Source of the DNA: Scatosoma sp045655705
GTDB lineage: Bacteria; Bacillota; Clostridia; Christensenellales; Borkfalkiaceae
Assembly: GCA_045655705.1 (NCBI GenBank)
Contig: JAZOPU010000130.1
Location: forward strand, 1 to 19,055
Direction: 5' to 3'
DNA: 19,055 nt
The notes under the pieces are model-generated. The model made no database searches and was not told where the DNA came from. It saw only the letters and a program-made list of their open reading frames with translations. The translations under genes were made by a program, and so were the position numbers. Below, in pieces: positions 12,524 through 19,055 of the stretch (its first letter is position 1; each line of letters opens with the position of its first letter).

Positions 12524-12694
12524 ATGAAACGCAAACTTATTATAGCAACCGCATTATTTTTCGTTTGTGCCGTGGCAATCGTTCTCGTTGCTGGGCACGT
12601 TTTTGAAGCAAAGGCAAACGTCCCGCAAACGGTCACGAAAATCGTGCATTACGAACTGCCCGCCTTGCATAAAATCAAGCGTTTAATACCTTAA
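12524..12694 (+). CDS. Small putative membrane-anchored or secreted peptide
   Basis: The 56-residue reading frame begins MKRKLIIATALFFVCAVAIVLVAGH: a positive N-terminus followed by a 20-residue hydrophobic stretch, like a signal peptide or anchor, then about 30 polar residues (ending LHKIKRLIP). No family is recognised. Codon choice resembles the neighbouring genes. There is no Shine-Dalgarno; CATACT lies 6 nt before the ATG as a weak -10, and a CATAC-N5-GTATG dyad (12512-12526) covers the start. It fills the gap between trpS and pyrE on the other strand, and its TAA overlaps the pyrE stop in a shared TTAA. Whether it is expressed is uncertain. Confidence 0.45.
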   Translation: MKRKLIIATALFFVCAVAIVLVAGHVFEAKANVPQTVTKIVHYELPALHKIKRLIP

Positions 12695-13353
12695 TTCGCG
12701 CCGTATACGTTACGGTATTTATACATTGCGGAAAGATGCTCCTTTCCGTCCACCACGCCGTCTTCAATCGCTGAAATAATATCGTCGATAGTCACGACGG
12801 AATACACGTCGATACCAAACTCTTTTTTTGCTTCGCTCACAGCAGACAAATCGCTGCTGAGCGCTTTTTCTTTTCTATCCACGGAAATAATCATACCCAC
12901 GACTTGCACGTTCGCCGCCGCTTGCAATTTGGGTAAAATTTCGCGAAGTGCTTTGCCCGAAGTCATTACGTCTTCGATAATAATCACCTTTTCGCCGTCC
13001 ACGAGCTGCTTACCAACGAACAGTCCGCCTTCGCCGTGGTCTTTTGCTTCTTTTCTGTCAAAGCAATAGTTGAGCTCCTTTTCATAGCCGTTATACAGCG
13101 CAATCGCCGTTGCTACGGACAGGGGAATTCCTTTATAGGCAGGTCCAACCAGCGTATCCGCTTGCAGGTTGTTTTCCATAATACACGCGGCGTAGTATTC
13201 GCCCAGCTTAGCAAGCTGTTTGCCCGTTTTATAGTTGCCCGTATTGATAAAGTAGGGTGCGAGCCGTCCGCTTTTGAGCGTAAATTCGCCAAACTTTAAT
13301 ACTCCGCTTTTTACCATAAATTGAATAAATTTTTGCTTGTAAGTAAGTTCCAT
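12691..13353 (-). CDS. pyrE: Orotate phosphoribosyltransferase
   Basis: The 220-residue product joins orotate to PRPP to make OMP, step 5 of UMP synthesis. The PRPP-binding loop is VIIIEDVMTSGKA (about 123-135), and the N-terminal part has GEFTLKSGRLAPYFINTG and VGPAYKGIPLS. The start MELTYKQKF has GGAGG about 7 nt upstream; the longer reading frame to 13419 runs into pyrD and lacks a ribosome site. It is last in the pyr operon, 13 bp behind pyrD. No clear terminator follows, so some transcripts may read on towards trpS. Confidence 0.96.
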   Translation of the reverse strand: MELTYKQKFIQFMVKSGVLKFGEFTLKSGRLAPYFINTGNYKTGKQLAKLGEYYAACIMENNLQADTLVGPAYKGIPLSVATAIALYNGYEKELNYCFDRKEAKDHGEGGLFVGKQLVDGEKVIIIEDVMTSGKALREILPKLQAAANVQVVGMIISVDRKEKALSSDLSAVSEAKKEFGIDVYSVVTIDDIISAIEDGVVDGKEHLSAMYKYRNVYGAN

Positions 13354-13366
13354 TGTGTTCCTCCGT

Positions 13367-14284
13367 TTATCGTTGATTAAGCTGTAACGTGCCCGTAAGC
13401 TCCGTAATATTTTCCACACCGTGACGATCGCACCAAGCGTTAAGCCCGTCGATAATTTTCGGGCAAGCCAAAGGATCGGTGAAATTTGCCGTTCCCACTT
13501 GTACCGCGGTTGCGCCCGCCATTAAAAATTCAATCGCGTCTTCCGCGCAGGTAATACCGCCCATACCGATCACGGGAATTTTTACCGCTTGCGCCACTTC
13601 ATAGACCATTCTAACCGCTATGGGTTTTACGCCCGCACCCGATACACCGCCCGTGTTATTGGCAATGATCGGACGTCTTTTTTCGATATCAATCGCCATA
13701 CCTGTCAGCGTGTTAATAAGCGACACCGCGTCCGCACCGCCCTTTTCCGCGTGCAACGCGTTATTTGCAATGCTTTCCACGTTGGGCGAAAGTTTCACTA
13801 TCAAAGGCGTAGTGCTAAGCGCACTCTTTGCCGCACGCGTTACTTCTTCCACCGTTTCAGGCTTGATACCAAACGCCATACCACCGCTTTTTACGTTGGG
13901 ACAGGATATATTCAGTTCGATCATATCCACTTTTTTATCCAACTTTTTGCAAATGTTATGATAATCGTCCAAGGTCTTGCCAGCGACGTTTGCAATCACG
14001 CAAGTACCCGTGTTTTTCAACCATTCGAGATCGTTTTGGATAAAGTGCTCCACGCCGGGGTTTTGCAAACCCACCGCGTTCAAAATGACACCGCGGCTTT
14101 CCGCGATACGGGGCACGGGATTGCCAAGGCGCGGTTCTAACGTCAAGCCTTTCGTGGACACACCGCCAAGCGTGCCGATATCGTAAAGCTCGTTAAATTC
14201 CCGCCCAAAGCCGAACGTGCCCGAAGCGGCGATCACGGGATTTTTTAGCGTAACGCCACAAAGTTGTACTTTTAAATTCGCCAT
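13367..14284 (-). CDS. pyrD: Dihydroorotate dehydrogenase, class 1B catalytic subunit
   Basis: The 305-residue FMN enzyme oxidises dihydroorotate to orotate. The class 1 catalytic Cys is C128 in LNISCPNVKSGG. FMN-barrel motifs GVSTKGLTLEPR, NAVGLQNPG and IGMGGITCAEDAIEFLMAGATAVQVGT are visible. Together with PyrK it forms the NAD+-dependent, cytosolic 1B complex, the type usual in Bacillota. AGGAGA precedes the ATG by 5 nt. The gap from pyrK is 71 bp, the longest within the operon, with no structure I can assign. Confidence 0.96.
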   Translation of the reverse strand: MANLKVQLCGVTLKNPVIAASGTFGFGREFNELYDIGTLGGVSTKGLTLEPRLGNPVPRIAESRGVILNAVGLQNPGVEHFIQNDLEWLKNTGTCVIANVAGKTLDDYHNICKKLDKKVDMIELNISCPNVKSGGMAFGIKPETVEEVTRAAKSALSTTPLIVKLSPNVESIANNALHAEKGGADAVSLINTLTGMAIDIEKRRPIIANNTGGVSGAGVKPIAVRMVYEVAQAVKIPVIGMGGITCAEDAIEFLMAGATAVQVGTANFTDPLACPKIIDGLNAWCDRHGVENITELTGTLQLNQR

Positions 14285-14355
14285 AGTTTTCTCCTATCGT
14301 TTCGTCCTTTTGTTAGTATTCCGCAAACACGCAGTATTGCGACGCATATTCGCGT

Positions 14356-15111
14356 TTAGAACGTTACGTCCGCGCAACTAAACACGGGGCCGTCTTTACA
14401 TACCCGTGCTTTTTTGCCGTTTGTTAAATCACACACGCACACAAGGCACGCGCCGATCCCGCAACCCATTCTCTCTTCCAAGGACACGAAGCATTGCAAG
14501 TTTTCTCTTTCTACCACCGCTTTGAGTGCTTTGAGCATAGGCGTAGGTCCGCAAGCGAGCACCACGTCGGGGCGGTTGCCTTGCTGTAAATCTTTTTCAA
14601 ACGCTTGCACGGCGTTCATTTTTTCACCGTAGCTGCCATCGTCGGTTACGGCAACGAACTTATGCGTTTTTTCAAATTCTTCTACGCCGCACACCGCGCC
14701 TTTATTGCGATAGCCAATATACGCGGAGATTTCTTTCGTATCGTTATACGCCTGCACGACGGACACGAGCGGGAACACGCCCACGCCGCCGCCCACGAGC
14801 GCAACTTTTTTCTCGTTTTCTTCCACGAAAAAGCCGTTGCCAAGGGGCATAAGTACGTTTAGATACGTACCTGGTTGGATGTTTTTAAGTTTTTGCGTAC
14901 CTTCGCCTTTGATTTGATAGCAAAACGTAACGAGATTTTCCTGCGTTTTGCAAATGGCGATCGGACGGCGCAAAAGGTGTTGTTCGCCCACGGCAAGTTC
15001 TCCGAACTGCCCTGCGCGAACGTTGGCTTTCTCGCCCAAATCCAGCGTTACCGCGTGGATATTTTCTGCAATTTTTTCGTTTTTTACAACGATTGCTTTA
15101 TAATCTTTCAT
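14356..15111 (-). CDS. pyrK: Dihydroorotate dehydrogenase electron-transfer subunit
   Basis: The 251-residue partner of PyrD binds FAD and a [2Fe-2S] cluster and passes electrons to NAD+. The FAD motif is RRPIAIC at 48-54. The nucleotide-binding segments are VGGGVGVFPLV (106-116) and ACGPTPML (186-193). The cluster ligands are C217, C222, C225 and C238 in the MGCGIGACLVC...RVC arrangement. It follows pyrF by 3 bp, with only a weak GGG site inside the pyrF end, so translation is probably coupled. Confidence 0.96.
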   Translation of the reverse strand: MKDYKAIVVKNEKIAENIHAVTLDLGEKANVRAGQFGELAVGEQHLLRRPIAICKTQENLVTFCYQIKGEGTQKLKNIQPGTYLNVLMPLGNGFFVEENEKKVALVGGGVGVFPLVSVVQAYNDTKEISAYIGYRNKGAVCGVEEFEKTHKFVAVTDDGSYGEKMNAVQAFEKDLQQGNRPDVVLACGPTPMLKALKAVVERENLQCFVSLEERMGCGIGACLVCVCDLTNGKKARVCKDGPVFSCADVTF

Positions 15112-15114
15112 AGC

Positions 15115-16020
15115 TTAACCCATTTTTCCGATAACTTCGGACAAATCTTTTTGCATTGCGATACAAGCCGCTCTCGCCGCCTCGTAATACGTACCGCCGT
15201 TTTTCTTATACGCACACAAAATACCGCGGGAATTGTTTACCACACCGCCCAAGCCGTCCGCTTTAAAGCAAGATTTGAGCATTTGTGCGTTTCCGCCCTG
15301 TGCACCGTAGCCAGGAATTAAAAAGAATGTGTGGGGCATGGTCTCGCGAAGGCGTGCTGCTTCCATGGGATGCGTTGCGCCCACCACTGCGCCCACCGCT
15401 GAATAACCGTATTTACCGATCGTGCTTTCGCCCCATTTTTCCACGAGATCGCCCATATGCTCATACATGGGCTTACCGTTTTCCAAAACGAGATTTTGCA
15501 CTTCCGCTCCCGAGGGGTTAGAGGTTTTGACAAGCACGAAAATACCCTTATCGCGCTTTTCGCACTCTTCCACGAACGGCGCAATCCCGTCCGTACCCAA
15601 ATACCCGTTTACGGTTACGTAGTCCGAAGGGAACGCCTTGCCTGCTTTGCCTTCGACGAGCGTTTCGCCAAGAAAGGTTTTTGCATAGCAGGAAGCCGTC
15701 GAGCCGATATCGTTGCGTTTTGCATCTGCAATCACCACGAGATCTTTTTCCGCAGCGTATTTAAGTGTTTCTTCATACGCTTTCATACCCGCCACGCCGT
15801 ACATTTCATAGTATGCGATTTGCACTTTCACGGACGGAACGATATCCCGCACGGTGTCGATAAGTTTTTTATTAAATTCCACCACGCGCTCGGCAACACC
15901 CTCAAACGTCGTTACGCCCGCGCGCATAGTATCGGGCAAATAATCGAACAACGTGTCCAAGCCCACGCAGGTGGGGTTTTGCATTTCAACGATTTTTTCA
16001 ATAAGTCTATCGGTAATCAT
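15115..16020 (-). CDS. pyrF: Orotidine-5'-phosphate decarboxylase, long type
   Basis: The 301-residue enzyme decarboxylates OMP to UMP, the last step. The catalytic D-x-K-x-x-D is D99-K101-D104 in ADAKRNDIGSTA. The phosphate-binding end is PGYGAQGG. At about 300 residues it is the longer bacterial group, not the 230-residue B. subtilis type. AAGGAG lies 6 nt before the ATG, 10 bp behind pyrC. It is in the same operon as all other genes of the pathway except carbamoyl-phosphate synthase. Confidence 0.96.
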   Translation of the reverse strand: MITDRLIEKIVEMQNPTCVGLDTLFDYLPDTMRAGVTTFEGVAERVVEFNKKLIDTVRDIVPSVKVQIAYYEMYGVAGMKAYEETLKYAAEKDLVVIADAKRNDIGSTASCYAKTFLGETLVEGKAGKAFPSDYVTVNGYLGTDGIAPFVEECEKRDKGIFVLVKTSNPSGAEVQNLVLENGKPMYEHMGDLVEKWGESTIGKYGYSAVGAVVGATHPMEAARLRETMPHTFFLIPGYGAQGGNAQMLKSCFKADGLGGVVNNSRGILCAYKKNGGTYYEAARAACIAMQKDLSEVIGKMG

Positions 16021-16030
16021 ACGTTTCTCC

Positions 16031-17293
16031 TTACGCCTGATATTTTATCTCGCCGTCCACGATCGTGTATTTCACCACGCCGTCGAGCTTATAGCCCTTG
16101 AACGGATTGTTCTTGCCTTTGCTCACAAACATAGCAGGATCAACCACAAAGCTTTCGTCAAGATCCGCGATGGTCAGATCGGCAACCTTGCCTTCGGCGA
16201 TCTCACCGCCGTCTAAGCCAAGAATTTTAGCAGGGGCATTCGACATTCTTTCCGCAATTTCAGGGAGCGTAAGCACGCCTGCTTTATATAAATAGGTAAT
16301 TGCAAACGCGAACGACGTTTCAATACCGCTAATCCCAAACGCCGCAAGGTTATATTCCACGTTTTTATCGTTGGCATGGTGGGGCGCATGATCGGTTACG
16401 ATACAATCAAGCGTACCGTCTTTCAAGCCCTGCAAAATCGCCTGCTTGTCCACTTCTTCGCGAATGGGCGGGTTGACTTTCGTGTACGTGTCAAAGCCCG
16501 TGATAATTTCGTCCGTTGCCATAAAGTAGTGCGGACAGGTTTCCGCCGTTACCTGCACGCCTGCTTTTTTCGCGTCGCGAATAAGGCGCACACCGCTATG
16601 GGTGGACACGTGGCAAATGTGCACGGGTACGTTCAGGCTTTCCGCAAGCGCAATCTCTCTTGCGATAATAATATCTTCCGCTGCTCTGGGAATTCCTTTC
16701 AAGCCCGCGATCGTGGAGTTCAACCCTTCGTTGACTACACCCCCGTCCACGAGATCTTTATCTTCGCAATGGCACAAGCATTTGATATTAAACCCGCTTG
16801 CATACTCCATAGCAAGGCGCATAAGCCGTGCGCTTTTCACCGCCACACCGTCGTCGGAAATAGCAACCGCGCCCGCGGCTTTCATTTCGCCCACTTCTGC
16901 AAGCTCTTCGCCCTTTTCGCCTTTGGTAATCGCGCCAATGGGGTGGATTTTGCAAAGGTTGACCTTTTCGGCTTTGTGCTTGACGTAGCTCACTACCACT
17001 TTATTATCCATAATGGGGTTGGTGTTGGGCATACAGCAAATTTGCGTGAAACCGCCCTTTACCGCCGCCTTTGCACCGCTTTCGATATCTTCTTTATATT
17101 CATAACCGGGATCGCGCAAATGCACGTGCATATCGATAAGACCGGGGAACACGTGTTTACCCGCCACGTCGATTTCCACTTCTTCGTTTGCGGGAATGTA
17201 ATCGGCAATCTTCACAATCTTGCCGTTTTGCACGAGAATATCCTTTTTCTCGACCGCGTTTTTACCTACTACGTTACCGTTCCTGATAATCAT
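16031..17293 (-). CDS. pyrC: Dihydroorotase, class I
   Basis: The 420-residue zinc amidohydrolase closes carbamoyl-aspartate to dihydroorotate. The metal-binding HxH is H56/H58 in LIDMHVHLRDPG. Further ligand motifs are VHICHVSTHSG and IVTDHAPHH. The length and DMHVHLRDPG identify class I (PyrC of Bacillota). AGGAG lies about 9 nt upstream of the ATG. It follows pyrB by 12 bp, the usual pyrBC order. Confidence 0.96.
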   Translation of the reverse strand: MIIRNGNVVGKNAVEKKDILVQNGKIVKIADYIPANEEVEIDVAGKHVFPGLIDMHVHLRDPGYEYKEDIESGAKAAVKGGFTQICCMPNTNPIMDNKVVVSYVKHKAEKVNLCKIHPIGAITKGEKGEELAEVGEMKAAGAVAISDDGVAVKSARLMRLAMEYASGFNIKCLCHCEDKDLVDGGVVNEGLNSTIAGLKGIPRAAEDIIIAREIALAESLNVPVHICHVSTHSGVRLIRDAKKAGVQVTAETCPHYFMATDEIITGFDTYTKVNPPIREEVDKQAILQGLKDGTLDCIVTDHAPHHANDKNVEYNLAAFGISGIETSFAFAITYLYKAGVLTLPEIAERMSNAPAKILGLDGGEIAEGKVADLTIADLDESFVVDPAMFVSKGKNNPFKGYKLDGVVKYTIVDGEIKYQA

Positions 17294-17305
17294 TTGTCAT
17301 CTCTC

Positions 17306-18232
17306 CTATTTGCTTTCTCTATAATCGTTCAAAAGTTTGAGCGCCGCCATACGCACGGCAATCCCCGAAAATACTTGTTCTTCAATACGGCTTTGTTCGT
17401 GATCGATCACCTTGCCCGTCAACTCCACGCCGCGATTAACAGGCCCGGGGTGCATAACGATTGCGTCCTTTTTTGCAAGGCGTAAATCGTTTGCGCTCAC
17501 GCCGTAGAAATGCGCGTATTCGGCAAGCGAGGGGAAGTTCCCTGCCTGTTGGCGTTCGAGCTGTATCCGAAGCCCCATAACCACGTCGGCATTTTCTATC
17601 GCTTCTTCCTTGGTTTTGCAAAGCACAGCGCCAAGCTTGTCTATGCCTTTGGGAATAAGCGTTTCGGGCGCGTACATATACACTTTTGCGCCCAAGGTGT
17701 TCAAGCCAAAGAGATTGGATTTTGCCACGCGCGAGTGTTTGATATCGCCAAGAATCGCCACTTTCAAGCCTTCGATTTTTCCAAAATGCTCTTGCATGGT
17801 CAGCATATCTAAAAGACCTTGGGTGGGGTGTTCGTTCATACCGTCACCAGCATTGAGCACACTTGCTTTCACCGTCTTTCCCAAAAGATACGGCGCACCG
17901 CCCATGGGGTGGCGCATAATGAGAAAGTCGTTGAGCTGTGCGTCCAGCGTTTTACCCGTGTCCACCAGCGTTTCGCCCTTGGCAACGGACGAAGAACCCG
18001 CGGCGATATTGATCACCGTTGCACCAAGGTATTTTGCGGCAAGTTCAAAGCTTGTCCGCGTTCTCGTACTGTTTTCATAAAAGAGAATGGTTGCCGTTTT
18101 ACCTTTGAGATACGACAAATTTTTCTCGCCTGCTTTAAGATGTTTTTTCATTTGCGCCGCCACGGACAAAAGCTCTTCAAGTTCTTGTTTCGTAACGTCG
18201 ATAAGCCCGAGCAGGTCTTTTCTTTTGAGCAT
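17306..18232 (-). CDS. pyrB: Aspartate carbamoyltransferase catalytic chain
   Basis: The 308-residue enzyme joins carbamoyl phosphate and aspartate, the committed step. Visible motifs are ENSTRTRTSFE (53-63) for carbamoyl phosphate, K85 in SSVAKGE, HPTQ (135-138) and MHPGPVNRGVE. No pyrI regulatory chain is present, so it is probably the unregulated trimer as in B. subtilis. It is the first gene of the pyr operon. Its ribosome site GGGAGG lies 5 nt before the ATG and directly follows a terminator-like hairpin, so expression probably depends on leader folding. Confidence 0.97.
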   Translation of the reverse strand: MLKRKDLLGLIDVTKQELEELLSVAAQMKKHLKAGEKNLSYLKGKTATILFYENSTRTRTSFELAAKYLGATVINIAAGSSSVAKGETLVDTGKTLDAQLNDFLIMRHPMGGAPYLLGKTVKASVLNAGDGMNEHPTQGLLDMLTMQEHFGKIEGLKVAILGDIKHSRVAKSNLFGLNTLGAKVYMYAPETLIPKGIDKLGAVLCKTKEEAIENADVVMGLRIQLERQQAGNFPSLAEYAHFYGVSANDLRLAKKDAIVMHPGPVNRGVELTGKVIDHEQSRIEEQVFSGIAVRMAALKLLNDYRESK

Positions 18233-18245
18233 ACGTGCCTCCCGT

Positions 18246-18303
18246 AAAAATAAGCGCCTTGTACGAAACGTATCAAGACGCTTTTGAACGAAATCGTTTC
18301 GTT
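18246..18303 (-). promoter_or_regulatory. Attenuator-like leader of the pyr operon
   Basis: On the minus strand, AAGCGTCTTG (18274-18283) pairs with CAAGGCGCTT (18252-18261) with one G-U. The stem continues as TACG-TTT-CGTA with one bulged base and is followed by AUUUUU, just before the pyrB ribosome site. Upstream, AACGAAA-CGA-TTTCGTT (18287-18303) forms another hairpin. ACGAAACG in it (18295-18302) can instead pair with CGTTTCGT (18263-18270) in the terminator tip, giving two exclusive folds. I see no leader peptide and no PyrR-type binding loop. Confidence 0.65.
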
Positions 18304-18316
18304 TTTATTGGCTATT

Positions 18317-18345
18317 ATTATACCACTTTTTTTCAAGCTTGTAAA
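18317..18345 (-). promoter_or_regulatory. Promoter of the pyr operon
   Basis: TTTACA (18340-18345), a 17-bp spacer and TATAAT (18317-18322) lie on the minus strand, with start near 18310 and a leader of about 78 nt. The -35 lies within an inverted repeat (18337-18356, 8-bp arms GCTTGTAA/TTACAAGC). Confidence 0.82.
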
Positions 18346-18377
18346 GGATTACAAGCCACTTTTTTAACTTTCTTTCT

Positions 18378-19055
18378 TCAATAAATCTTGACGAGTTCAA
18401 AACCTACTTTATCGCAGGAGGTGAGAATGTATTCCACGCCGTTTTTTTGCATTTTCAGCGGAAAATACGCCGCGCCGTGGATATGCCCAAACACCGCTTT
18501 GTCCACGCCGCTTTTTTCAAAAATTTGCGTAAACAAGGTATCGTCCGTTTTAAGATTAAACGGCGGATAATGGATCATGGCTATCTTTTTATCCCCTGCC
18601 AAAGCCAGCTTGTCCGCTTGCGCAAACGCTAGTCGAAACCGTTCCGCTTCGCGCAAATACAGCTTTTTGTCCTGTTCGCTATAATCAGGACTTCCGGGAC
18701 TGCTCCAACCGCGCGAACCGACGATGACGAACTCGCCTATTTTCACCGCGTCCGTTTGCAAAAAGACGAAACTATCGTTGGGTGCGCTGTCACGCACTTT
18801 CCCAATCCCGCTCCACCAATAATCGTGGTTACCGCGAATAAACACCTTTTTCCCGGGCAACGGCGCAAGCAGGTTCAAATCGGCTTTTGCATCGTCGAGC
18901 TTCATAGCCCAACTGATATCGCCTGCAATCAGCACGATATCGTCACTTTGCACCTTAACTAGCCAATCATTTTTGATTTTTTCAAAGTGTCCTTGCCAAT
19001 TCCCGCCAAAGATATCCATAGGCTTATCCGTGGTCGTGGAAAGGTGCAGATCACC
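18378..19055 (-). CDS. Metallophosphoesterase (partial, N-terminus outside window)
   Basis: The 225 visible residues of a calcineurin-like phosphohydrolase run off the right edge. The frame stays open to the last base and reads GDLHLSTTTDKPMDIFGG, so the Met at 19019 is internal and the true start lies beyond the window. Metal-ligand motifs are DLH, AGDISWAM, RGNHDYWW, MIHYPPF and FGHIHG. The DKPMDIFG...W pattern matches the predicted phosphohydrolases of COG1768; the substrate is unknown. It lies upstream of pyrB on the same strand, separated by 145 bp with the pyr promoter. No clear terminator for it is seen on the minus strand. Confidence 0.9.
   Translation of the reverse strand, partial: GDLHLSTTTDKPMDIFGGNWQGHFEKIKNDWLVKVQSDDIVLIAGDISWAMKLDDAKADLNLLAPLPGKKVFIRGNHDYWWSGIGKVRDSAPNDSFVFLQTDAVKIGEFVIVGSRGWSSPGSPDYSEQDKKLYLREAERFRLAFAQADKLALAGDKKIAMIHYPPFNLKTDDTLFTQIFEKSGVDKAVFGHIHGAAYFPLKMQKNGVEYILTSCDKVGFELVKIY

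Noticed and set aside
16376..17485. 369-codon plus-strand reading frame opposite pyrC and pyrB
   Set aside because: It is a shadow of two firmly identified enzymes, with low-complexity His/Phe/Arg-rich translation and no start signal.
18148..18336. Leader peptide for the pyr operon (62-codon minus-strand frame)
   Set aside because: It starts upstream of the mapped -10 box and runs into pyrB in another frame, with no ribosome site, so it is not in the predicted transcript from its start codon.
1..19055. tRNA, rRNA, CRISPR array or prophage
   Set aside because: No cloverleaf, rRNA segment, regularly spaced repeats or phage structural genes were seen by eye; XRE genes alone do not make a prophage.

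Overview
The window looks like the chromosome of a low-to-moderate GC Bacillota, most likely an uncultured Clostridia-type gut bacterium. The reasons are strong AGGAGG ribosome binding sites, near-consensus sigma-A promoters, the rpsF-ssb-rpsR cluster with a Cys-containing S18, a class 1B dihydroorotate dehydrogenase encoded as pyrK+pyrD, a DUF1540 Cys-rich mini-protein, and an ESS-type Na+/glutamate carrier. Species cannot be named from sequence alone.

Layout, left to right. (1) 1-1220: rpsF-ssb-rpsR operon with its own promoter, a structured leader that resembles an S6:S18 autoregulatory element, and a bidirectional terminator. (2) 1232-3797, minus strand: an acyltransferase with a zinc ribbon, overlapping a GltS-like carrier. 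(3) 3878-4936: a small insertion (XRE repressor, TM2 protein, DUF2752 protein) bounded by a perfect 20-bp direct repeat that copies the 3' end of dnaJ. (4) 4919-8225, minus strand: dnaJ, dnaK and a DUF1540 gene. (5) 8340-10660, plus strand: rplI, an HU-family gene and a MATE transporter, each with its own promoter. (6) 10661-11421: a second small insertion (XRE repressor and zinc-ribbon membrane protein) bounded by a perfect 27-bp direct repeat that copies the MATE/trpS terminator. (7) 11423-12694: trpS (minus) and a small putative membrane or secreted peptide (plus). (8) 12691-18345, minus strand: the pyrimidine operon pyrB-pyrC-pyrF-pyrK-pyrD-pyrE, encoding all steps from carbamoyl phosphate to UMP, behind a promoter and an attenuator-like leader. 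(9) 18378-19055: a metallophosphoesterase cut by the window edge.

Most of the window is housekeeping. The exception is the pair of cassettes (1,039 bp and 734 bp by repeat offset). Both contain a 68-residue XRE repressor on the minus strand, divergent from small membrane-protein cargo on the plus strand. Both have a consensus rightward promoter with a dyad operator in its -35/-10 spacer, and a second dyad about 30 bp away next to the repressor's own -10 box. Both are inserted precisely at the 3' end or terminator of a host gene, leaving the host genes intact, and neither encodes a recombinase. The two flanking repeats differ but share the 8-bp core CCGTTTGG. I read them as members of one family of tiny recombinase-less mobile cassettes. 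The duplication structure is seen directly; mobility, recombination in trans and cargo function are inference.

A second theme is leaderless transcription. The acyltransferase gene and both XRE genes have a -10 hexamer exactly 6 nt before the ATG and no ribosome binding site, and the MATE gene is similar with 10 nt. No tRNA, rRNA or CRISPR was seen, and there is no gene-free stretch over 300 bases; the largest gaps (8781-8959 and 18233-18377) hold terminators, promoters and leaders.
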